From TMP-86 sp046347195 (lineage in GTDB: Bacteria > Pseudomonadota > Gammaproteobacteria > Steroidobacterales > Steroidobacteraceae), in assembly GCA_046347195.1 (NCBI GenBank), contig JAXMGQ010000012.1, positions 1 through 64,000 on the forward strand: DNA of 64,000 nt, read 5' to 3'. Under the pieces are notes generated by a model. It was given only the letters and a program-made list of their open reading frames with translations. It did not search any database and had not been told where the DNA came from. The number at the start of each line of letters is the position of its first letter. Positions within the stretch are counted from its first letter, which is position 1. Of this stretch, positions 1 to 8,471 are shown in pieces. The position numbers and the translations under genes are program-made.

Positions 1-115
1 AATCCGCATCGAAATGCGGCGACTTGTTGGGAATGCGGATGTAGCGCTCGAGCGCGGGGACGATGGAGGAGTCCCAGAGCGCTTCGATGCGTGAGGCGAG
101 TTTGAGCAGGTCCAT
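1..115 (-). CDS. M20-family peptidase, N-terminal fragment (runs off the window)
   Basis: The first 38 codons of a minus-strand gene whose remainder lies beyond base 1. They begin MDLLKLASRIEALWD and continue with a stretch containing SIVPALERYIRIPNKSPHFD. This opening, a short helix followed by the IPNKSPxFD segment, is what I know from M20 zinc metallopeptidases (carboxypeptidase/acetylornithine-deacetylase group), which hydrolyse peptide or N-acyl bonds. None of the metal ligands is inside the window, so catalytic competence cannot be judged. The ATG at 115 is the only reasonable start. It lies upstream of, and is oriented away from, the stop of the TonB receptor gene (181), with which it shares a strand. 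Family call is moderately secure; substrate unknown. Confidence 0.6.
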   Translation of the reverse strand, partial: MDLLKLASRIEALWDSSIVPALERYIRIPNKSPHFDAD

Positions 116-180
116 GCCCGCATATTAGCAAGGCGGGCCGATGCAGGGCACCGGCCCGCCTTGCGCGCAGGGTGCGCGGG

Positions 181-2352
181 TTAAAACTTGACGCTGGCGG
201 TCACCCCGAACGTGCGTGGCGGCGCGAACTGGTAGTTGTTGAGCTGCACCACCGCGAACCGCGCGAAGTTCGTGTAGATGGTCTCATCCGTCACGTTGCG
301 CATCCAGGCCTGCACGTCCCAGTTGCCCTGGCGCGGCGCGTAGGTCAGCGACAGGTTGGCCGAAGTGGTCGAGGGCGAGCGCGTGTCCACGTAGTTGAAG
401 AAGCTGTAGTACTTCGCGCCGGAGTACTTGCCGTCCACTTCGCCGGTCAGCTTGCCGAAGCCACCTTCCCAGGTGTGTTCGAGGCCCAGCACCGCCGTGA
501 ACTTCGGCGTCCCCGGCAGCTCGTTGCCCGCCAGCGAGCCCACGTTGGTGCCATTCTCATCCACCGCGTTGTCGAACTGCGTGAACTTGCCGTTCACGTA
601 GCTGAGGTTCAGGTTGATCTTGCCCACGGGGGCGACCAGCGCAACGATGTCGGATTCGACGCCATAGATGCGCGCCTTGCCGGCGTTCTGGATGGCATTC
701 GCACCACCCGGGCACAGGCCTGCGGAGAACTGGTTGGCCTGGTATCCCTTGTACTTCTCGTAGAAGATGGCCGCGTTCACCTGCACGCGATTGTTCGAGA
801 AGCGGTTCTTGCTGCCGATCTCGAAGGCATCCACCGTCTCGGGCTTGTACGTGACGACACCACCGCAGGTGCCGGCGAAGCCGCCACCCTTGAAGCCGGA
901 ATCGAACTTGGCGTAGAGCAACTGGTCCGGATTCATCTGGTAATCCGCACCAGCGTGGAAGGTGGTCTTGGATTCGTTCACCGCGCCGGCACCGTCGCTG
1001 GTGATCACGGGGCCCCCGAAGGGCGCGAGGTTCAGGATGTTGAAGCCGGTGCGAACCTTGCTTTCCTTCGTGTACCGCGCGCCCGCCGACACCTTCCACT
1101 GGTCGTTGATGGCATAGGCCAACTGCCCGAAGCCCGCCTTGGACTCGGTCTTGATGCCGTAATGAAAGGTGATCAGGAAACTGTCCAGGAACGGCCCGGG
1201 GCCGTACCCCACCGCGGTGGATTCCAGCGGGTTGTTGTCCTCGTGGAAATAGAATCCGCCGACCTGCCAGAACAACCGGGCATCGGAGGCCGAGGACAGC
1301 CGCAGCTCGTGGTTGCGGGTCAACGGATTCTCGTTCTGCACGAACTGCATCGGGAAGGGACCGGCGAGACCGGTGCCATCCAGCCGATGGCGCCAGTGGG
1401 CGTTGTCGCTGCCGCCGAGATAGGTCAGGGACAGGCCACCAGGCAGGTGATCGTACTTGAACTCCCAGCGGATGCGACTGCTGTAGGTGTGACTCGTGGT
1501 CGGCGCCGCGTTGTCGAAGTGCGTCGGGTCCGGCGGCTCATAAAAGGCCGGCGCAAGGCAGTTGCCACTGCCGCAGATGGGGCCCTGGGCGGACACATCA
1601 CCCACCCCGTCGGTGTCATCGTACTGGTAGGACAGGAGGGCCGAGAGATCGTCCGTGAGGTTCCACAGCAACTGGGCACGGCCGGACTTGGCGTTCTCGT
1701 CATCGCCCCTCTGGTCGAGGCTGCGCATGAGGCGATAGCCCTGGTGGTAGCGCGAGGTGCCGGAGAACCGCAGGAACACCCGATCGCTCAACGCCAGGTT
1801 GAACGCGCCTTCGAAGTTGGCGAGGTGATAATCGCCCAGGCTCACATTGAGATAGCCGTTGCGCTCCGCACTGGGGCGGTTGGTGATGATGTTCACCACG
1901 CCACCCGCGGAGTTGCGGCCGTACAGGGTGCCCTGCGGACCCTTGAGGACCTCCACCCGGGCGATGTCGTAGAACGAGGAGAACAGGCCGAAGCCGCGAT
2001 TGGTGAAGAAGCCGTCGCGGGCGATGCTGATCGCCGGGTCGCCGATCTCGGTGAGATCCGAACTCGACACGCCGCGCATCGCGATATAGGCGGCACCGTT
2101 GCTCGACACGAAGTTCAGGCTCGGGTCATTGCTGGCCAGGGTGGTGAGATCGTGCACGCCCGACTTCTGCAGGTCATCGGCGGTGTACACGGCCATGGAG
2201 ATGGCGGTGCGCTGCGCGGTCTCCTCGCGCTTCTGCGCGGTCACGACGATCTCCGCGAGTTCGCCTTCCGCGGCGGCCTGCGCGAATACCGCGTAAGGAA
2301 CCATGAGTGTGCCGGCCGTGGCGAGCGCCACGGCGAATGCCGTCTTGTTCAT
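181..2352 (-). CDS. TonB-dependent outer-membrane receptor
   Basis: A 723-residue TonB-dependent receptor that should take up a large or scarce ligand across the outer membrane with energy from TonB-ExbBD. The start at MNKTAFAV is chosen over the longer open frame because it opens a clear signal peptide (cleavage near VFAQA). The TonB box EIVVTAQKR follows at about residue 34. The plug carries RVEVLKGPQGTLYGRNSAGG and NIITNRP, and the chain ends in a beta-barrel strand with terminal F (VTASVKF). Its promoter region shares the intergenic segment with the divergent TIM-barrel gene at 2641 and contains two LacI-type palindromes, one of them 53 bp before this start. A glycoside ligand is inferred from that context; the sequence alone does not name it. 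Confidence 0.93.
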   Translation of the reverse strand: MNKTAFAVALATAGTLMVPYAVFAQAAAEGELAEIVVTAQKREETAQRTAISMAVYTADDLQKSGVHDLTTLASNDPSLNFVSSNGAAYIAMRGVSSSDLTEIGDPAISIARDGFFTNRGFGLFSSFYDIARVEVLKGPQGTLYGRNSAGGVVNIITNRPSAERNGYLNVSLGDYHLANFEGAFNLALSDRVFLRFSGTSRYHQGYRLMRSLDQRGDDENAKSGRAQLLWNLTDDLSALLSYQYDDTDGVGDVSAQGPICGSGNCLAPAFYEPPDPTHFDNAAPTTSHTYSSRIRWEFKYDHLPGGLSLTYLGGSDNAHWRHRLDGTGLAGPFPMQFVQNENPLTRNHELRLSSASDARLFWQVGGFYFHEDNNPLESTAVGYGPGPFLDSFLITFHYGIKTESKAGFGQLAYAINDQWKVSAGARYTKESKVRTGFNILNLAPFGGPVITSDGAGAVNESKTTFHAGADYQMNPDQLLYAKFDSGFKGGGFAGTCGGVVTYKPETVDAFEIGSKNRFSNNRVQVNAAIFYEKYKGYQANQFSAGLCPGGANAIQNAGKARIYGVESDIVALVAPVGKINLNLSYVNGKFTQFDNAVDENGTNVGSLAGNELPGTPKFTAVLGLEHTWEGGFGKLTGEVDGKYSGAKYYSFFNYVDTRSPSTTSANLSLTYAPRQGNWDVQAWMRNVTDETIYTNFARFAVVQLNNYQFAPPRTFGVTASVKF

Positions 2353-2404
2353 CCCTACTCCCCTCGTGCTGCCGGACCGACCAGCCCGCGATACCGGGCT
2401 GCGA

Positions 2405-2418
2405 TGTAATGGTTTACA
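2405..2418. promoter_or_regulatory. LacI-type operator (TGTAATGGTTTACA)
   Basis: A 14-bp dyad with perfect 5-bp arms TGTAA/TTACA around a 4-bp centre, 53 bp upstream of the TonB receptor ATG. It is one of seven close matches in the window, all in front of glycoside-island genes. The regulator is inferred to be the LacI protein encoded at 9232-10254. Confidence 0.75.
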
Positions 2419-2571
2419 CTGCTGGCTTATACCTGTCCGCCGGGGAAAAGACAAGCGATGCCGACGGCCATGCACTGCACCTGTTGTCCCCGCGCAACGC
2501 GCCGGGGACCGCGGGCCGGCCGGCCGGCGCCTTCCGATCCATGGTCGCGGCCGACACGGTGAGCTAAGCTC

Positions 2572-2585
2572 TGTTAACGATTACA
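2572..2585. promoter_or_regulatory. LacI-type operator (TGTTAACGATTACA)
   Basis: A 14-bp near-palindrome with one mismatch in the left arm (TGTTA for TGTAA) and the typical central CG of LacI-family operators. It lies 55 bp before the ATG at 2641 of the TIM-barrel gene and, with the site at 2405, brackets the divergent promoter region. Confidence 0.72.
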
Positions 2586-2640
2586 GGATCCGCATCGTCC
2601 CGACGCCTCCATGCCCACCGTCCCCTTCAAGCCGCGACAC

Positions 2641-3852
2641 ATGAAGATCAGCCTGCTGACGGCCGCCGTCCAGGAACTCACTGCGCGGGAGCGGCGCGAT
2701 GCGGACCCGGATCTCGCCGTGGAGGAATGGCTGCATTTCGCCTCGCGGCTGGATTGCCCGTTCATCCAGCTCTCCGCGGCGCTGCATCCCAGCCGCACGG
2801 ATGTGCCGCCCGAAGCCATGCTCGATCCGGTGGCCAACACCCTGGACCTGCGCTCGGCGTTCGACGCCTCGCGGGCCCGGCGCGTACGCGCCGCGATGCA
2901 AGCCTCGCGCGTGGGTCTGTCGGACCTGGCCTATTTCGACAACATGCTCGTGGCGGACCCGCAGGCGAGGCGGGTCAAGCATGAGTTCATGCTGCGCGTG
3001 TTCGATGCGGCCGTGGCCCTCGGCGCCGATGCCGTCTGCGGCTTCGTCGGCCGAAATCCGGCGCTGCAGATGGATGAGAACCTTGCAATGTTCGAGGCGC
3101 AGTTCGTGCCGCTGCTGCGCGAAGCGAAGGCGCGCGGCCTCATCTACCGGGTCGAGCAGTGTCCGATGCCCGGTTGGACCACCGGCGACACCTGGCACAA
3201 CAACATCGCCTACGCCCCGGGACCCTGGATCGCGCTGCATCGTATCTGCGAACGTCACGGCGTGGGCGACCAGTTCCGCATCCACTACGATCCCTCGCAT
3301 GCCATCCTGATGGGCCAGGACTCGCGATCGGTCTTCCAGTACCTCAAGGACCAGGGCTACGGCTTCCTGATTTCGGGCTTCCACGTCAAGGGCCAGGTCA
3401 TCGACTCGCGCGGCGTATCCGCCTGGGGTCATGGCGGGCAGACGATGGAGCGCGGCGACTGGATCGCAGGCCGCGTCTCCCCTTCCCCGGCGGACTGGCG
3501 ACATGCCTGGAAGAAGCAGACCGTTCTCGCCGAGCACGAGCTTCCCGGCACGGCGCGCCACGATCCGCTGGCCTACCTTCAGAACCGGTCCGTGGACTGG
3601 CTCGACCACCAGCTCGCCGCCCGCGAACTGCTCGGGCTGGATCCGGCCGACACCTTCCTCGTGGTCGAACACGAGTTCCCTCCCGCCAGGATCCAGGATC
3701 CCGTGCGGCTCGAGCCGATCCTGAAAGGGTCGCTGGCCTTCGTGCGCGCCATCGACGAAGCGGCGGCCGCGATGTACGCGCTTCAGAACGAGGTGCTGCC
3801 GGCCCAGGACATCGCGGTGCAGGGCGTGGGGCGCGAGCCTTACCGAAGCTGA
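2641..3852 (+). CDS. sugar phosphate isomerase/epimerase-like TIM barrel
   Basis: A 403-residue protein of the xylose-isomerase-like TIM-barrel (AP endonuclease 2) superfamily, which isomerises, epimerises or cleaves sugar derivatives with a divalent metal. Likely metal ligands lie in the usual strand ends: Glu in YRVEQCP, Asp in HYDPSHA, His in GFHVKG and Glu in VVEHEFPP. No signal peptide is visible, so it is probably cytosolic. I start at MKISLLTAAVQEL because homologues begin this way; an in-frame ATG at 2611 would add ten residues and neither has a strong ribosome site. It follows the operator at 2572 and is convergent with the MFS gene at 3863 (10-bp gap). Processing of the sugar released by the glycoside-cleaving enzymes is inferred. 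Confidence 0.83.
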   Translation: MKISLLTAAVQELTARERRDADPDLAVEEWLHFASRLDCPFIQLSAALHPSRTDVPPEAMLDPVANTLDLRSAFDASRARRVRAAMQASRVGLSDLAYFDNMLVADPQARRVKHEFMLRVFDAAVALGADAVCGFVGRNPALQMDENLAMFEAQFVPLLREAKARGLIYRVEQCPMPGWTTGDTWHNNIAYAPGPWIALHRICERHGVGDQFRIHYDPSHAILMGQDSRSVFQYLKDQGYGFLISGFHVKGQVIDSRGVSAWGHGGQTMERGDWIAGRVSPSPADWRHAWKKQTVLAEHELPGTARHDPLAYLQNRSVDWLDHQLAARELLGLDPADTFLVVEHEFPPARIQDPVRLEPILKGSLAFVRAIDEAAAAMYALQNEVLPAQDIAVQGVGREPYRS

Positions 3853-3862
3853 GGACGCGAGT

Positions 3863-5098
3863 TCAGTCCTTCGCGTAGCGGATGGTCTCGTTGCGGAACA
3901 GCAGCGAGAACAGCACCAGCACCACGGCGGCGAAGCCGGCCGGGAACAGCCAGATGGTGCGCCAGTCGTGCACGCCGTCCACGACATGCAGGTCGGCGAT
4001 GCGCCCCTCCGCCCAGAAACCCACCAGCATGCCCACGCCATAGGTCGCCAGCGTGATCAGGCCCTGCGCCGAGCTCTTGCATGCCTCGCCCGCCTTCGAG
4101 TCGATGTAGATCTGCCCCGAGACGAAGAAGAAGTCGTAGCACACCCCGTGCAGCGCGATCCCGATGATCAGCAACGACACGAGCGGTCCCGCATCGCCCA
4201 TCGCGAACAGGCCGTAGCGCACCACCCAGGCCAGCATGCCGGCGAGCAGCGTGATCTTCATGCCGTAGCGCTTGAGGAACAGCGGCAGCAGCAGCATGAA
4301 CAGCACTTCGGACATCTGTCCCAGCGTCTGCTTGCCCGCCGCGTTGCTCACGCGGATCTCGGTGAGAAACTGGTTCGCATCCTGGTAGTAGAAGGCCAGC
4401 GGGATGCAGATGAGGATGCTCGAGACGAAAAACACCAGGAAGTTGCGGTCGGCGAGCAGCTTCAGCGCATCCAGGCCCAGCGCGTCGCGCACGCCTTCCC
4501 GCACTCCCTGCCCCGTCGCACGAGCGCCCGCGGGCGGTGTCGCCGGCAGCGTGAAGCTCAGCAGCCCCAGCAGGAGCGAGGCGATGGCGCTCCTCCGGAA
4601 GGTGTTGGCCAGCCGTCCGAGCGGCACGGCATCGGCGGCATCCCAGGCGAACACGTAGCTGATCGCAAGCCCCGCGACGATCCAGCCCACCGTGCCCCAG
4701 ACGCGCAGGCGCGAGAACTGTTGTGACGGATCGCTGAGCTGGCGGAAGCTCACCGAATTGACCAGCGCGAGCGTCGGCATGTACAGGATCATGTAGGCGA
4801 GCAGGTAGGGAAAGAACGCATCGAACGCGACGGCGCGGGAGGCCTGGTAGAGCAGCACCGCGCCGCACAGATGCAGCACGCCGAGGACGCGCTCGGCATT
4901 GAACCAGCGGTCCGCGATGAGCCCCACGATGAAGGGCGCGATGATGGCGCCCCAGGACTGCGTCGAATAGGCCGCTCCGATCTGTGCGCCGCTGGCCTTC
5001 AATCCGGCGGCGAGGTGGCTTCCCATGGTGACGAACCAGCCGCCCCAGATGAAGAACTGCAGGAACATCATCGCGCCGAGCTGGATGCGGATCTTCAT
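3863..5098 (-). CDS. MFS permease, nucleoside:H+ symporter (NupG)-like
   Basis: A 411-residue, about 12-helix inner-membrane permease. The N-terminus (MKIRIQLGAMMFLQFFIWG then GWFVTMG) is characteristic of the nucleoside:proton symporter branch of the major facilitator superfamily; members in catabolic clusters often carry other sugar-like substrates. It is the last gene of a five-gene minus-strand operon (9083 to 3863), 19 bp after the Tat-exported TIM-barrel gene. That position suggests import of the periplasmic cleavage product, a keto-sugar or the aglycone. The family call is confident; the substrate is inference. Confidence 0.87.
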   Translation of the reverse strand: MKIRIQLGAMMFLQFFIWGGWFVTMGSHLAAGLKASGAQIGAAYSTQSWGAIIAPFIVGLIADRWFNAERVLGVLHLCGAVLLYQASRAVAFDAFFPYLLAYMILYMPTLALVNSVSFRQLSDPSQQFSRLRVWGTVGWIVAGLAISYVFAWDAADAVPLGRLANTFRRSAIASLLLGLLSFTLPATPPAGARATGQGVREGVRDALGLDALKLLADRNFLVFFVSSILICIPLAFYYQDANQFLTEIRVSNAAGKQTLGQMSEVLFMLLLPLFLKRYGMKITLLAGMLAWVVRYGLFAMGDAGPLVSLLIIGIALHGVCYDFFFVSGQIYIDSKAGEACKSSAQGLITLATYGVGMLVGFWAEGRIADLHVVDGVHDWRTIWLFPAGFAAVVLVLFSLLFRNETIRYAKD

Positions 5099-5117
5099 GT
5101 CACCGGCTCCGAAAAGG

Positions 5118-6200
5118 TCAGGCGATCTCGCCGAGCAGCCGGCCCAGCATCACCTGGTGCCGGCGGATCATCTCCACCGCGCTGAAGGGATAGATGTCCT
5201 GCACGTGCCGCTGTCCCTCGTACTCCGTGGCGATGACCCCGTCGTAGCCACCCTCGATCAGCGCCGGGATCACCTGGGTGAGGTCGATGGCAGGGTCCAC
5301 ATCCTTCTCATCCAGTCCCCAGGTCTTGCCGTGGATGTGCCGGCACTTCGACATGATGGGAATGAGGTTGCGCGGATTCTCAGGGTTGATCATGTAGACA
5401 CCGAAGAGGTAGCCCTGCGCCGCCGTGCCACCGTTCATCTTTGCCAGTTCCGCGGCGACGGCCTCGCGCGGCTTGCGGTTCTCCCAGGCGTTCTCGATGA
5501 ACGCTGCCGCCTCGGCCGTGAGCACGCCCTGCCGGATCATGTGGTCGCGCTGGTAGGGATTGGGTCGGTTCTGGAAGATGCCCATGTCGGGCACGAAGCC
5601 GAAGTGGCTCGTCTTCTCCGCGATCTTCAGGAGCCGCTCGACCAGGCGGCCGTGGATGTGGACCGGGAAATGCAGCTCCACTCCCAGCCAGATGTCTTCC
5701 TTTTCGAGGTGAGGCACCATCGCCTCGAGGATGTCCACCGGCGTGCCGATCAGCGCACGGATGCGCGGGATGCCCAGGCGCTTCGCCAGGCGGATGTCGC
5801 GAAGCATGGTCTGCACGCCTTCCTGAACGTCGAGGACGTGCGTTCGCGTGCGCAGCGAGTCGATGAACTGCGTGTAGCAGGCGGGCTCGAGTCCGTATTT
5901 CTCGATCCAGCCATGCCACTGATCCACCCACGCGGCAGGCGGATCCGGGAAATCCGGCACCATCATCTCGGCCAGCAGCTCCACGCCACGGGCGCCGATG
6001 TCCGACATCTCGCGCAGGCAGTCCTCCACACTCATCTGCCGAACGAAGTAATCCTCCTGATAGGAGTACATCGCCACACCGCGGCGGATGTGGTGCCGGC
6101 CGGCCGCCGGCTTTGGCGCCGCAGTGGCGCCGCCCGTGACCACGGAAGCGGCCATGGCGCCCGCAGCTGCTCCCAGGAACGTTCTTCGTGACAAGGTCAT
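5118..6200 (-). CDS. Tat-exported TIM-barrel, C-glycoside deglycosidase alpha-like
   Basis: A 360-residue TIM barrel with a twin-arginine signal (SRRTFLG at residues 4-10, hydrophobic stretch to about 28). Metal-site candidates sit at Glu175 (GVELHF), Asp205 (VPDMG), His290 (HIHGK) and Glu326 (ATEYEGQ). The same E/D/H/E pattern with HGK and E-[YW]-EG motifs recurs in the proteins at 37017 and 13824, and all three are tied to a DUF6379-type partner. In characterised C-glycoside deglycosidases (DgpBC, CarBC) a TIM-barrel alpha and a small beta subunit break the bond of a 3-keto-glycoside. The beta-like gene is 9 bp upstream in the operon. Whether it cleaves C- or O-glycosides cannot be told. 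Confidence 0.82.
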   Translation of the reverse strand: MTLSRRTFLGAAAGAMAASVVTGGATAAPKPAAGRHHIRRGVAMYSYQEDYFVRQMSVEDCLREMSDIGARGVELLAEMMVPDFPDPPAAWVDQWHGWIEKYGLEPACYTQFIDSLRTRTHVLDVQEGVQTMLRDIRLAKRLGIPRIRALIGTPVDILEAMVPHLEKEDIWLGVELHFPVHIHGRLVERLLKIAEKTSHFGFVPDMGIFQNRPNPYQRDHMIRQGVLTAEAAAFIENAWENRKPREAVAAELAKMNGGTAAQGYLFGVYMINPENPRNLIPIMSKCRHIHGKTWGLDEKDVDPAIDLTQVIPALIEGGYDGVIATEYEGQRHVQDIYPFSAVEMIRRHQVMLGRLLGEIA

Positions 6201-6209
6201 GCGACTCTC

Positions 6210-6707
6210 CTACTGCACCAGGGTCATGCGGCGGGTGACCACCGTCGGGCCTTCGATGAACGTGGAATACTTGCCGTCCTTCCAGAGTCCGGGAAAATCC
6301 TCGTACAGGTGTTCGGGATCGGAAGCGGGCAGGTAGGACTTGCGGATCACCATCGAGACCTTGACCTCGTGGATGCCCGGCGCAAGGCCGCCCGGCCGCT
6401 TCACCCTGAGGTGCGCCGGATCTCCGAAGCCCCAGCGCACGCTGTCGGCCTCGTACATCTGCGCCATGCTGAAGGTGCGACCCGAGACCTCGATGCTCAT
6501 GGACTCGGGCGCGATCACCTGACCGTCCACGGAGAGTTCCAGGGAATGCACGGACGACAGGAAGATGCCGCGGTAGTAAGGCACGCGGATGTCGATCTGA
6601 TAGCCCGATGGGGGACCCGAAGAGGACCCTGAAGACCTGGACGCGGCCGACTCCCCGTCGCGCAGGTTCCTGAAGCCGGTGTTCATGATGACGTAAGGTT
6701 CTTGCAC
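6210..6707 (-). CDS. DUF6379 / C-glycoside deglycosidase beta-like subunit
   Basis: A 165-residue beta-rich protein without a signal peptide. It matches what I know of the DUF6379 (CGDB) family: VPYYRG followed by a strand pair, VDGQVI, GRTFSM, the WGFGDP segment and a PG-x-H-x-V-x-V strand near the C-terminus. The 131-residue protein at 36570 and the N-terminal 130 residues of the fused protein at 13824 show the same order of motifs. In known deglycosidases this subunit caps the alpha-subunit active site. A low-complexity Ser/Gly insert at about residues 21-34 is unusual. It sits between the GMC gene and the alpha-like gene with gaps of 24 and 9 bp. Export would require travelling folded with the Tat-bearing alpha partner. 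Confidence 0.8.
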   Translation of the reverse strand: MQEPYVIMNTGFRNLRDGESAASRSSGSSSGPPSGYQIDIRVPYYRGIFLSSVHSLELSVDGQVIAPESMSIEVSGRTFSMAQMYEADSVRWGFGDPAHLRVKRPGGLAPGIHEVKVSMVIRKSYLPASDPEHLYEDFPGLWKDGKYSTFIEGPTVVTRRMTLVQ

Positions 6708-6731
6708 GTTGGGATCCTCAGGAAAGTCGCT

Positions 6732-8456
6732 TCAGGCGGGCGGGCGCGCGCCCAGGGTTCCGGCCTTGAGCTGCGCCGCTGCATATTCCGCGGCGCGCGC
6801 CGTCAACGCCATGTAGGTCAGTGAGGGATTCACGCAGGACGTCGAGCTCATGCACGCACCGTCGGTGACGAACAGGTTCGGCACGTCGTGCGCCTGGTTG
6901 TGGGCATTGAGCACGGAAGCGTGCGGATCCGCACCCATGCGCGCGCCGCCGAATTCATGGATCGAAGTGCCCGGCGTGAATGGCTTGTCCAGCGGCTGCA
7001 CGTCCACGCCGCCCGCCGCCTTCATCATCTCCACGGCCTGTGCCCACATGTCGTGTCCCGCCCGCGCCTCGTTGTCGCGATAGGTCAGCTCGAAGCGCAG
7101 CTGCGGGATCCCGAAGCGGTCCGTCTCGCGCGCGAGCACGACGCGATTGTCCTCGTAGGGCAGGCACTCCGCGAAGCCGATCATGAACATCAGCCAATGT
7201 CCTGGCTTGCGAAGCGCCCGCTTGAAATCGGCGCCGAAACCCGGCGTGCTGGCCCAGGTCGTGTTCCATTCCATCGGGAAGGCCATTCCCTGGTAACCAT
7301 ATCCGCGCAGGAAATCCACACCCGGCTCCTGCCTGTCGAGATTGGGGCGTCCGAGATTGCGGAACCGCGGCAGGTAGAACGTGTTCGGGCGATTGCCGAA
7401 GTAATACTTGGCATCGAAGCCGGGCATCACCGCGACCGCGCCCTGCCCGTGCACGTGATCCATGACGTAACGGCCCAGCGTGCCGCTGCGGTTGGCGATG
7501 CCCTGTGGGAAACTGCGCGAGGTGCTGTTGAGCAGGACCTGCAGGGACGCATACGCCGAGGCACACAGGAACACGAGCCGCGCCGTGAAACGCTGCCGGG
7601 CGCGCGTGTTCGCATCCACCACCCGCACGGCGACCACACGGCCCGACTTCTCGTCGTACTCGAGCGACTCGACCACGCTGTCGGGCCGCAACGTGAGGTT
7701 GCCGGTGCGGCGCGCAGCCGGCAGCGTCGAACTCTGCGTGCTGAAATAGGCCCCGGCGCTGCAGCCGCGCTGGCAGGGTCCGCAGTAATGACAGGCGGCG
7801 CGATCCCCGATGGGACGCGTCAGGTTCGCCACGCGACCGATGGTGACATGCCGCCCCGGATAGGTGGTCTCCACCGTCCGCTTGAACGCCTTCTCCACCA
7901 CGTTCAGTTCCATCGGCGGCTGGAACTCGCCATCGGGCAGGTGATCCAGGCCCAGCGGCTCGCCGCTCACGCCGATGAATCGCTCCACGTGGGAGTACCA
8001 GTCGCGGATGTCGCGGTACCGGATGGGCCAGTCGCAGCCGTGTCCGTCACGCCGGTTCGCCTCGAAGTCGAGGTCGCTCCAGCGGTAGGAGTGGCGGCCC
8101 CACATCAGCGACTTGCCGCCGACGACATCGGCCCGGAACCAGTTGTAGGGCTTGCCGGGCGCCTGCTGGTAGGGATTCAACCGGTCGTTGTTCCAGAAGT
8201 GGAGCGTGGTGAAGTCGAACCCGCGCGCCCGCTGCTGGATGGGATAATCGGAATCGTACAACGGCCTGTCGGCAAGGTTGCGCGAGGGGATCTTCCACGG
8301 CGGCAGGTGTTCGGTGGGGTAGTCCCGGCCATGCTCGACCATGCGGCCTCGCTCGAGCACCAGCACCTTGAGTCCCCGCTCGCACAGTTCCTTGGCGGCC
8401 CATCCACCGGTGATGCCCGAGCCGACCACGATCGCATCGAAATCCGTGTGTGACAT
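6732..8456 (-). CDS. GMC-family FAD dehydrogenase, probable glycoside 3-dehydrogenase
   Basis: A 574-residue GMC oxidoreductase. It has an N-terminal FAD Rossmann motif GSGITGG (12-18), the GGKSLMWGR flavin-contact segment near 113-121, and the His500 (SIHEFGGARMG) and Asn543 (CVNPSLT) pair that matches the catalytic His/Asn of pyranose-oxidising members. A C-x2-C-x2-C-x3-C cluster at 222, 225, 228 and 232 may bind iron-sulfur or zinc. There is no signal peptide; its gene follows that of a Tat-signalled gluconate-dehydrogenase-subunit-3-like protein by 15 bp. Known two-part enzymes of this layout oxidise sugar C3 in the periplasm and pass electrons to cytochromes or quinones. Such 3-oxidation would prepare the substrate for the alpha/beta enzyme encoded downstream. 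Confidence 0.87.
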   Translation of the reverse strand: MSHTDFDAIVVGSGITGGWAAKELCERGLKVLVLERGRMVEHGRDYPTEHLPPWKIPSRNLADRPLYDSDYPIQQRARGFDFTTLHFWNNDRLNPYQQAPGKPYNWFRADVVGGKSLMWGRHSYRWSDLDFEANRRDGHGCDWPIRYRDIRDWYSHVERFIGVSGEPLGLDHLPDGEFQPPMELNVVEKAFKRTVETTYPGRHVTIGRVANLTRPIGDRAACHYCGPCQRGCSAGAYFSTQSSTLPAARRTGNLTLRPDSVVESLEYDEKSGRVVAVRVVDANTRARQRFTARLVFLCASAYASLQVLLNSTSRSFPQGIANRSGTLGRYVMDHVHGQGAVAVMPGFDAKYYFGNRPNTFYLPRFRNLGRPNLDRQEPGVDFLRGYGYQGMAFPMEWNTTWASTPGFGADFKRALRKPGHWLMFMIGFAECLPYEDNRVVLARETDRFGIPQLRFELTYRDNEARAGHDMWAQAVEMMKAAGGVDVQPLDKPFTPGTSIHEFGGARMGADPHASVLNAHNQAHDVPNLFVTDGACMSSTSCVNPSLTYMALTARAAEYAAAQLKAGTLGARPPA

Positions 8457-8471
8457 GCGCAGTCCGTCGGC

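Noticed and set aside
172..2409. 745-residue plus-strand open frame opposite the TonB receptor
   Set aside because: Arg/His/Gly-rich, no domain, exactly antisense to a clear receptor; typical shadow frame in GC-rich DNA.
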